Assembly (NCBI GenBank): GCA_964405405.1
Contig: CAYONT010000082.1
Location: 1-6,986, forward strand
Direction: 5' to 3'
Origin: CAMCYM01 sp964405405
Lineage (GTDB): Bacteria; Bacteroidota; Bacteroidia; Flavobacteriales_D; Sanyastnellaceae
Length of the DNA stretch: 6,986 nt
Shown here: in pieces, positions 1 through 5,297 of the stretch
How positions within the stretch are numbered: the stretch's first letter is position 1
Layout: every line of letters begins with the position of its first letter
Notes under the pieces: model-generated
Databases searched by the model: none
What the model saw: the letters and a program-made list of their open reading frames with translations, nothing else
Told to the model about the DNA's origin: nothing
Made by a program: the position numbers and the translations under genes

Positions 1-374
1 CCGCCGTGATCGAGAATCTGTTCCGCCGATCCTCGGTTTTTGTCCTGCCTTCGCTGTACGAACCCTTTGGCATCTCAGTATCAGAGGCGATGCTATACGG
101 CATTCCACCCATCATCACCGGCGACTGGGGGGTGGCGGAGAAGGTGCTTCCGGGAATCTCAGGACTGCATGTCAAGCCGGGCGACGAGGAAAGTCTGGCT
201 GCAGCACTCACCGAATTGCTTACCGACCCTGGCAAGGCAGAGTCCTTTGGCAAAGCCGCCCGCCAGCGGGGAGTCGATCTCTTCACCTGGCCCGCAGTGG
301 TCCGAAAGCTCCTGTCTGAGCTGGAGCGAATGAGGCAATCGCCACCGCTGGCGGGCGGTGCTCAGGATCAATGA
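1..374 (+). CDS. Glycosyltransferase family 4 (GT4), C-terminal fragment
   Basis: This is the 3' end of a gene that begins upstream of the window; the frame is open from the first complete codon at base 3 to the TGA at 372-374. The fragment is the C-terminal nucleotide-sugar-binding Rossmann half of a GT-B fold retaining glycosyltransferase. The hallmark is the EX7E motif EPFGISVSE (bases 60-86), whose two glutamates contact the donor in GT4 enzymes, preceded by the typical VLPSLYEPFG stretch and followed by GIPPIITGDWGVAEKV and a G-HVKPGDEESLAAAL segment. The family transfers a sugar from a nucleotide donor to a growing glycan or lipid carrier at the cytoplasmic membrane face. Sugar and acceptor specificity cannot be read from this half. 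The GTG at base 6 is only an internal codon. The gene probably belongs to an upstream glycan-assembly operon. Family assignment is secure; the exact role is unknown. Confidence 0.9.
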   Translation, partial: AVIENLFRRSSVFVLPSLYEPFGISVSEAMLYGIPPIITGDWGVAEKVLPGISGLHVKPGDEESLAAALTELLTDPGKAESFGKAARQRGVDLFTWPAVVRKLLSELERMRQSPPLAGGAQDQ

Positions 375-385
375 ATCCATGTGGC

Positions 386-412
386 GAATTAGTGCCTTTA
401 CAGGCACGATTC
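386..412 (+). promoter_or_regulatory. Inverted repeat upstream of the regulator gene (candidate operator or 3' hairpin)
   Basis: GTGCCT (392-397) and AGGCAC (402-407) form a perfect 6-base dyad around a TTAC loop. It can be extended by GAAT (386-389) and ATTC (409-412), with bulges of two bases on one side and one on the other. It lies in the 70-base gap between the glycosyltransferase stop and the regulator start. No U-tract follows directly, so an intrinsic terminator is poorly supported. The dyad overlaps TTTACA (397-402), a possible -35 with a weak TAAGAA (419-424) 16 bases downstream. An operator for the adjacent GbsR/MarR-type regulator is therefore plausible, but it is inference. Confidence 0.35.
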
Positions 413-444
413 TTGCACTAAGAACATTTAGAATTTTCTCAACA

Positions 445-999
445 ATGCCTTCCGCCATTGCCACACCCTCTCGCACCAGCGCCCCGCCGTCCGCAGGGGC
501 ATGGGACCGCGAGGTGGCGCGTTTCATCGACGCGGTCGGGAACACCACGCACTCCTTTGGTCTTGGAAAGCTCATTGGCAGGTTGTTTGCCCTTTTGTAC
601 CTCAGCCCCGAACCGCTGTGTCTCGATCAGATCGCCGAAAAGCTGTGCATCAGCAAGGCCAGCGCCAGCATCACGGTGCGGCAGCTTGCGGGCTGGCAGG
701 CCGTGCACAAAGTTGAAACCTTCGAGAGCGGGCGGCGAGATTTTTACCAGGCGGAGCTTAGTTTCGGCGTCATTGTGAAGAACGGCCTACTTCCCGGCTT
801 GGAGAAAAAACTCCGCTCCGCTGGTGCGCAGATCGACCGTGCCCTGAGCACCGCGCCGTCCGCTCAGCAGATGGAAGCCGCTCCCTTGGCCATCTGCGCC
901 CGGCAGAAGGAGGTTTGCCGCCGCCTCCGCCTTGCGCGTGGCCTGCATCAAAAGGTTAGTGCCTTGTTCTCGAGTCCGCTGCTGGAGCATCTTATCTAG
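445..999 (+). CDS. GbsR/MarR-family winged helix-turn-helix transcriptional regulator
   Basis: The predicted protein has 184 residues if translation starts at ATG 445; a GTG at 358 would extend it by 29 residues but would overlap the preceding gene and add an unconserved-looking tail. Residues about 20-105 match the GbsR-type layout: WDREVARFIDAVG helix, a glycine-rich GLGKLIGRLFALLYLSPEPL helix, a DQIAEKLCISKASASITVRQL helix-turn-helix (about 61-81), then a wing ending in GRRDFYQAE (97-104). Family members are dimeric DNA-binding repressors, some of which sense small molecules such as choline. The C-terminal half (about 110-184) is rich in Ala, Arg and Leu and probably helical, for dimerisation. 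The gene sits between a glycosyltransferase and a polysaccharide export operon on the same strand, so control of this locus is likely but unproven. No SD-like sequence precedes the start (CTCAACA-ATG). Ligand and target sites are unknown. Confidence 0.8.
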   Translation: MPSAIATPSRTSAPPSAGAWDREVARFIDAVGNTTHSFGLGKLIGRLFALLYLSPEPLCLDQIAEKLCISKASASITVRQLAGWQAVHKVETFESGRRDFYQAELSFGVIVKNGLLPGLEKKLRSAGAQIDRALSTAPSAQQMEAAPLAICARQKEVCRRLRLARGLHQKVSALFSSPLLEHLI

Positions 1000-1014
1000 T
1001 TTAATTTGTTCCCC

Positions 1015-1051
1015 TGCCGCCCCCGCTGCGGCACCGTTGCACACTTTTTTT
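1015..1051 (+). terminator. Possible intrinsic terminator after the regulator gene
   Basis: TGCCGC (1015-1020) and GCGGCA (1028-1033) can form a 6-base GC-rich stem with a 7-base loop. A run of seven T (1045-1051) follows, but only after an 11-base gap, which is long for an efficient intrinsic terminator. An alternative weak pairing, TGCACAC (1038-1044) with GTGGGCA (1053-1059) and one mismatch, would put the T-run in the loop instead. The position, 15 bases after the regulator stop, suits a terminator, but the geometry is imperfect. Confidence 0.3.
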
Positions 1052-1079
1052 CGTGGGCAGCCAAGTCACCCTCTACACG

Positions 1080-1108
1080 CCGCCACCGGTTTTCACAACC
1101 GAGGGCGG
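1080..1108 (+). promoter_or_regulatory. Symmetrical leader hairpin abutting the ops-like element
   Basis: CCGCC (1080-1084) pairs with GGCGG (1104-1108) and CGGTT (1087-1091) pairs with AACCG (1097-1101). All ten pairs share one centre at 1094. A 2x2 internal loop (AC/AG) separates the two stems and the apical loop is TTCAC. A G-U pair (1079 with 1109) could extend it. The outer 3' arm is also the first five bases of the ops-like motif, so folding and ops function may be mutually linked. This is the best-formed structure in the leader of the export operon. It could act as an RNA pause or antitermination hairpin, or as a DNA operator. Confidence 0.5.
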
Positions 1109-1114
1109 TAGCTT
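1104..1114 (+). promoter_or_regulatory. ops-like element (GGCGGTAGCTT) in the polysaccharide operon leader
   Basis: Bases 1104-1114 match all positions of the ops consensus GGCGGTAGYNT. The preceding AG also agrees with the AGGGGCGGTAGC end of the JUMPstart sequence, although the rest of JUMPstart is not recognisable. In enterobacteria ops sits in the 5' untranslated leader of long LPS, capsule and hemolysin operons. There it pauses RNA polymerase and recruits RfaH, a NusG paralogue that suppresses termination. Here it lies 54 bases before the exporter permease start, on the coding strand, at the head of a run of at least six glycan genes, which is the expected place and orientation. Function is inferred from motif and context; no RfaH-like gene is in the window. 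Confidence 0.55.
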
Positions 1115-1168
1115 GGGCCGGACTGAGACGCACGTCTGTTCCCTTTGATCGCTTCACCGTTTCTCGGC

Positions 1169-2047
1169 ATGTCGCAGGCTGCATCCATCACCTCTAAAGA
1201 AGACAAACAATGGGATCTGATCATCCGGCCCACCGCTGGCTGGTTTCAGTTTCACCTCCATGATCTGTGGCGCTACCGCGATCTTTTGCGCATGTTTGTC
1301 TGGCGGGATTTTGTCGCCGTTTACAAGCAGACCATTCTCGGCCCCATCTGGTTTTTCATCCAGCCGCTGCTCACCACCGCCACTTTCACCATCATCTTCA
1401 GTGACGTGGCCAAGATTTCCACCGATGGACTGCCGCCCTTGCTGTTCTATCTCGCAGGCACCACGCCGTGGAATTACTTTGCCACCTGCCTGACGAAGAC
1501 CTCCACCACCTTCAAGGACAATGCCAGCCTGTTTGGAAAGGTCTATTTCCCGCGCCTCATCATGCCGCTCTCGGTGGTCATTTCCACCCTGATCCAGTTT
1601 GTCATCCAGTTTGCCACCCTTGGTGTCGCGCTGCTGTGGTTTCTCGCCCAGGGCACGGAGCTTCATCCCAACGTGACAGGCATCCTCGTCGGCACCCCGG
1701 CTTTGATCCTCATGCTCGGCGGGCTGGGGCTGGGCTTTGGCATCATCATCTCCTCTCTCACCACCAAGTATCGTGACCTGGCCTTTCTGATCACCTTTGG
1801 CGTCCAGCTTGCCATGTATGCCACGCCTGTGGTGTATCCCCTTTCATCCGTGCCGGAGAAGTATCGCTTCTGGCTCTCCTGCAATCCGATGACCGGCATC
1901 ATTGAGGCCTTCCGCGCCATCTATCTGGGCCAGGGCTACTTTTCCTGGCCCCTGCTCATCTATTCTGGCTGCGTCACCCTTGTCGTGCTCGCCCTCGGCA
2001 TGATCGTCTTCAACAGGGTTGAAAAGACCTTCATGGACACAGTTTGA
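1169..2047 (+). CDS. wzm: ABC-2 type polysaccharide/O-antigen export permease (Wzm-like)
   Basis: This is the membrane subunit of an ABC exporter that moves lipid-linked polysaccharide across the cytoplasmic membrane. The 292-residue product from ATG 1169 has the family's usual length (about 260-290). The N-terminal cytoplasmic part carries the characteristic RDFVAVYKQTILGPIWFFIQP stretch near residues 47-66. Six hydrophobic segments follow, at about 59-79, 90-106, 132-160, 172-194, 203-225 and 261-282, with the conserved TKYRDL between TM4 and TM5 (199-204), PVVYPLSSVPEKYR after TM5, and the C-terminal FNRVEKTFMDTV. A TTG at 1145 would add eight residues; ATG 1169 is preferred, though neither has an SD sequence. 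The gene ends 13 bases before the ATPase gene, its obligate partner. It heads the operon behind the ops-like leader. A teichoic-acid-type (TagG) substrate is possible by family but unlikely with these neighbours. Confidence 0.93.
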   Translation: MSQAASITSKEDKQWDLIIRPTAGWFQFHLHDLWRYRDLLRMFVWRDFVAVYKQTILGPIWFFIQPLLTTATFTIIFSDVAKISTDGLPPLLFYLAGTTPWNYFATCLTKTSTTFKDNASLFGKVYFPRLIMPLSVVISTLIQFVIQFATLGVALLWFLAQGTELHPNVTGILVGTPALILMLGGLGLGFGIIISSLTTKYRDLAFLITFGVQLAMYATPVVYPLSSVPEKYRFWLSCNPMTGIIEAFRAIYLGQGYFSWPLLIYSGCVTLVVLALGMIVFNRVEKTFMDTV

Positions 2048-2060
2048 TTTGCTCCACCTC

Positions 2061-3314
2061 ATGAGTTCTCCTGTCATCCAAGTCGAAAACGTGTCCAAGC
2101 TTTACCGCCTGGGCCAGGTCGGCACAGGCACCATCCAGCATGACATCAATCGCTGGTGGCACCGCGTCCGCGGCAAGGAGGACCCCTATGCCAAGGTGGG
2201 CGTCTCCAACGACCGGTCCCGCAAGGCGGCCGGCACCAACCCCACCAACTATGTGTGGGCTCTCAAGGATGTGGATTTCACCGTCGAACAAGGGGAGGTC
2301 CTGGGCCTGATCGGGCGCAATGGCGCGGGCAAGAGCACCGTCCTGAAGCTGCTCTCCCGTGTGACCGCCCCCACCTCCGGCACCATCAAGGTCCGGGGCC
2401 GCATCGCCTCCCTCCTGGAGGTGGGCACCGGCTTTCACCCGGAGCTCTCCGGCCGCGAAAACATCTACCTCAACGGCGCCATCCTGGGCATGCGCAGGCA
2501 GGAGATCACCTCAAAGCTGGACGAGATCGTGGATTTTTCCGGCTGCGCCGCCTATCTGGACACGCCCGTGAAGCGCTACTCCAGCGGCATGTATGTCCGG
2601 CTGGCCTTTGCCGTGGCCGCCTATCTTGAGCCGGAGATCCTCATTGTGGACGAGGTGCTCGCCGTGGGAGACGCCGAGTTTCAAAAGCGCTGCCTTTCGC
2701 GCATGGACAAGGTTTCCAAGCTCGGCAAGACGGTCATCTTTGTGAGCCACAACATGAGCGCCATGCAGTCGCTCTGCACCTCCATCTTGCGCATTGCGGA
2801 TGGCCGCGCGGGAGTCAAGAGCCGCAACGTCGAGCAGGAGATCAACAGTTACCTCCACGACTGCCGTGCCGCCCAGCCCTCCTTTCCTGTGGCGCTGGAG
2901 GATGGCACCCGCATCCTGGGGCTGGAACTGAGTCCTCCCATCCTGTCTTCCGGGCAGCCTCTGTCCATGGTCTTCGACATGGAGTTCTCCTCCGAGACTG
3001 TCGTCACGGACTTCGCGCCGGTCATCTACAACCAGGCTGGTGTGAGAACTGGAGTGATGGATGGGCGCAGCAAGTTGACTCTGCCCCGAACATTCTCCGC
3101 CGGACGGCATTGCCTCAGGTTTGACATCGCTTCTCTGCCGCTGATGCCGGGTGACTACATCGCAGGCCTCTATCTCCGAACTTATTCAGCGTGGGTCAAC
3201 CACGAGTTTCTCGGAGATCTCCAGATCACGGCCGACGCGGGCATGGAGATTTCCTCCTATCCCGTTGAACACCTGGGGATTCTCAACGTGAATTTCACGG
3301 CGGCGAAGATTTGA
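2061..3314 (+). CDS. wzt: ABC polysaccharide export ATPase with C-terminal glycan-binding domain (Wzt-like)
   Basis: The 417-residue product is the ATPase subunit paired with the upstream permease. From ATG 2061 the motifs are: Walker A GRNGAGKST (85-93), signature YSSGM (173-177, the usual Wzt/TagH variant of LSGGQ), Walker B ILIVDE (193-198) and switch His230 in VIFVSHNMS. The Q-loop region reads SLLEVGTGFHPELSGREN, with no glutamine, as is common in this subfamily. Between the first strand (PVIQVENVSKLY) and WALKDV there is an insert of about 45 residues (21-66) containing HDINRWWHRVRGKEDPYAK, seen in a subset of Wzt proteins. Residues about 278-417 form a beta-rich Wzt-C-type domain; in E. 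coli O8/O9a this domain binds the chemically capped non-reducing end of the glycan before export. The TTG at 2019 lies inside the permease gene and was not chosen. Substrate identity is unknown. Confidence 0.94.
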   Translation: MSSPVIQVENVSKLYRLGQVGTGTIQHDINRWWHRVRGKEDPYAKVGVSNDRSRKAAGTNPTNYVWALKDVDFTVEQGEVLGLIGRNGAGKSTVLKLLSRVTAPTSGTIKVRGRIASLLEVGTGFHPELSGRENIYLNGAILGMRRQEITSKLDEIVDFSGCAAYLDTPVKRYSSGMYVRLAFAVAAYLEPEILIVDEVLAVGDAEFQKRCLSRMDKVSKLGKTVIFVSHNMSAMQSLCTSILRIADGRAGVKSRNVEQEINSYLHDCRAAQPSFPVALEDGTRILGLELSPPILSSGQPLSMVFDMEFSSETVVTDFAPVIYNQAGVRTGVMDGRSKLTLPRTFSAGRHCLRFDIASLPLMPGDYIAGLYLRTYSAWVNHEFLGDLQITADAGMEISSYPVEHLGILNVNFTAAKI

Positions 3315-3348
3315 ACTGAACGCTCCCCATTCCACTTCCAGCGCCCTC

Positions 3349-4254
3349 ATGCCTTACTCCAAATCAAAGATCGTCCGAGGAATGCAAAAAGTACTCTCCG
3401 GCAAGCTGCCTGACTTTTTGTTTCCCATCGTTGAGAAGATCAAGTACCGTGAATGGTACAGACTGGAGCGAGGGGAGTGCAGCGAGATCACTTGGCCGGT
3501 GGGGGCGGGCGCCAAACTTCGGCTGCACAAAAACTCTTTTCTGTGCCGCCCGATTGTCCGCGGGAAGTTTGAGATTGGCGAGCGTCGGCTGCTGGAACGG
3601 CTGCTGACCAAGGGGGATGTTTTTATGGATGTGGGGGCTAACATCGGCCTGTTCACCGTGATCGCCGGGAAGTGCGTAGGAGCGGCAGGCAAGGTGCTGG
3701 CTGTGGAACCGTCTCTCCCCACCTGCAAGATCCTGAAGAGCCAGATCGCCTTGAACGATCTAGAGAACGTGGAGATCTGCCAGGTCGGCGTTTCTAAGGA
3801 GGAGGGGGAGCTGGAGCTTTACCAGGGCACGGATGCCAATGACACCTTCAACAGCTTCGGCACACCAATCTGGGAAGGCGTGTTCACACCGACGAAGGTT
3901 CCTGTCAAAACGTTTGACGGCCTGGTGCAGGAGCGTCTGGAGGGGCGTCCGATCCGTCTGGTGAAGATCGACACCGAAGGGTGGGAGTGCCAGGTCCTGG
4001 CGGGCGGTGGTGCCTCCCTGGCGCGTGCTGACGCACCCGACCTCATGATTGAATTTTGCGAGAAGGCCCTGAAGACCAGCGGAAGTTCCTGCGTGGAGCT
4101 CTACCAAGCGGTCCGGGACTATGGCTACACGACCTTTGTCATTCATCGTGACGATGGCGCACTACAGCCGCTCAATGCTCCCGAAGAGTTTGAATACGCG
4201 AACATCTTTGCCACCAAGTTTCCGGCGCGTTATCAGGCCCTCATCACGGCGTGA
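3349..4254 (+). CDS. FkbM family SAM-dependent methyltransferase (first copy)
   Basis: This 301-residue protein is a class I, S-adenosylmethionine-dependent methyltransferase of the FkbM type, a family that mostly O-methylates sugars and polyketides. An N-terminal region of about 85 residues, possibly substrate-facing, precedes the Rossmann core. The SAM-binding motif I is VFMDVGANIGLFT (91-103), the acidic ribose-binding end of strand 2 is AVEPS (118-122), and the FkbM signature KIDTEGWE is at 206-213, followed by LMIEF (232-236). There is no signal peptide, so it acts in the cytoplasm. The gene lies 34 bases after the ATPase and 34 before a fucosyltransferase, which points to methylation of the exported glycan, perhaps of fucose. 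That substrate is inference. It is only distantly similar to the second FkbM protein at the window end, so the two probably modify different positions or sugars. Confidence 0.9.
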   Translation: MPYSKSKIVRGMQKVLSGKLPDFLFPIVEKIKYREWYRLERGECSEITWPVGAGAKLRLHKNSFLCRPIVRGKFEIGERRLLERLLTKGDVFMDVGANIGLFTVIAGKCVGAAGKVLAVEPSLPTCKILKSQIALNDLENVEICQVGVSKEEGELELYQGTDANDTFNSFGTPIWEGVFTPTKVPVKTFDGLVQERLEGRPIRLVKIDTEGWECQVLAGGGASLARADAPDLMIEFCEKALKTSGSSCVELYQAVRDYGYTTFVIHRDDGALQPLNAPEEFEYANIFATKFPARYQALITA

Positions 4255-4288
4255 TCGCTATGATTCCTGCCACTGCCATTGTTGACAG

Positions 4289-5278
4289 ATGATACTGCTT
4301 CAGATAGCCGGCGGCCTCGGAAACCAGATGTTCCAGTATGCAGTGGCCAGAAAGCTGGCCGGCAAAGGGGATGGCGTTGTGCTGGCGGACCTCTACCACC
4401 TGGGGGTGCAGCTTCAGCCAGCCCGGAAGTACCGTCTGGAGAAGTTTTGTGTGAAAGCCGGCCATGCGTCCTGGCACCATGTGCTGGCATACAATCCACT
4501 GGAGTTTGTGACTCGCGTGGCACGTAGGCTGCCGAAGGGGCTGGCCGGGCGGGTCCTTTACCGCATGAGCCGCCATGGGTTGAAGTCCACCTGCGACTAC
4601 CGCTTTTATAGATACCAGCCAGACAAGCCCAAGCCTCCGCTGAAGATCGGTAAGACGGTCTCGGAGCGCCATTTTCATTTTGACCCGGAGTTGCTGGAAC
4701 TCTCCGGAGACATGCTGTTGATGGGTTACTGGCAGACGGAAAAGTATTTTTCTGACATTGCTCATCAATTGCGCACTGAGTTTCAACTGCGAACCCCAAT
4801 GGAAGGGGAGGACGCCCGTGTGGCGGCGCAGATGCAGGAGTGCCTGTCTGTGTCGCTCCATATCCGGCGCGGAGACAAGGCGGTGGCTAAGGACTTCAAC
4901 AGCACGACGGCTGAGTACTGCCAGCGTGCTGTGGAGTGGTTTCGCTCCCATCTAGGCAGCCCCAAGTTCTTTGTTTTTTCCGATGACTGGGAGTGGACGC
5001 TGCAGCATCTGCCGGAGGCTGTGGACATCGTCTATGTCAGCCACAACAGCATAGGGCAGGATGTGGAGGGCTGGAATTGGGAGGAAAACTTAAGCCTCAT
5101 GAGTCATTGTCGGCACCATATCATCGGCCCCAGTTCCTTCAGTTGGTGGGCGGCTTGGTTGAATCCTGATCCGGATAAGATTGTGCTTAGTCCCCCCTAC
5201 CAGCGCTGGCTGAACTTCCCCAACTGCGACACCTCCGATGTGATTCCAGAGGCATGGATCCAGATCGAAGATCGTTGA
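4289..5278 (+). CDS. Alpha-1,2-fucosyltransferase (GT11), first tandem copy
   Basis: The 329-residue product is a GT11 enzyme that transfers L-fucose from GDP-fucose, typically in alpha-1,2 linkage to galactose or a related residue, in the cytoplasm. The N-terminus has the family motif GGLGNQMFQYAVARKLA (8-24). The GDP-binding motif shared by alpha-1,2/alpha-1,6 fucosyltransferases is HIRRGDK (191-197), followed by FVFSDDWEW (228-236) and LMSHCRHHIIGPSSFSWW (270-287). It is somewhat longer than many bacterial GT11 enzymes (about 280-300), with extra sequence around residues 60-110. Relative to the next gene it carries about six extra residues near 257-263 (GQDVEGWNW region). The ATG at 4289 directly follows a TTGACAG, which is not an SD sequence. 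Acceptor and exact linkage cannot be deduced; family assignment is firm. Confidence 0.93.
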   Translation: MILLQIAGGLGNQMFQYAVARKLAGKGDGVVLADLYHLGVQLQPARKYRLEKFCVKAGHASWHHVLAYNPLEFVTRVARRLPKGLAGRVLYRMSRHGLKSTCDYRFYRYQPDKPKPPLKIGKTVSERHFHFDPELLELSGDMLLMGYWQTEKYFSDIAHQLRTEFQLRTPMEGEDARVAAQMQECLSVSLHIRRGDKAVAKDFNSTTAEYCQRAVEWFRSHLGSPKFFVFSDDWEWTLQHLPEAVDIVYVSHNSIGQDVEGWNWEENLSLMSHCRHHIIGPSSFSWWAAWLNPDPDKIVLSPPYQRWLNFPNCDTSDVIPEAWIQIEDR

Positions 5279-5297
5279 AGTAGCGTGCTCCCGGCTC

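Noticed and set aside
358..444. Upstream GTG start (358) giving the regulator 29 extra residues
   Set aside because: It would overlap the end of the glycosyltransferase gene, cover the dyad and promoter-like region, and add sequence unlike the family N-terminus. ATG 445 is better.
1269..1281. ops-like CGCGGTAGCGCC on the minus strand
   Set aside because: It lies inside the permease gene and comes from the Arg-Tyr-Arg codons CGC TAC CGC. It is antisense and misses the first consensus base. A similar minus-strand GCGGTAGCG occurs near 5607-5615 for the same reason, so the core alone is weak evidence outside a leader.
4282..4310. Perfect -35 hexamer TTGACA (4282-4287) just before the first fucosyltransferase
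   Set aside because: There is no -10-like hexamer at 16-18 bases (the position reads TAGCCG), and a start from it would fall inside the gene. It is more likely a chance match within an operon.
4244..4951. Long open frame on the minus strand opposite the first fucosyltransferase (also 159-575, 2511-3110 and 6053-6640 minus)
   Set aside because: The translations show no recognisable domain and are compositionally biased shadows of well-supported + strand genes in GC-rich DNA.
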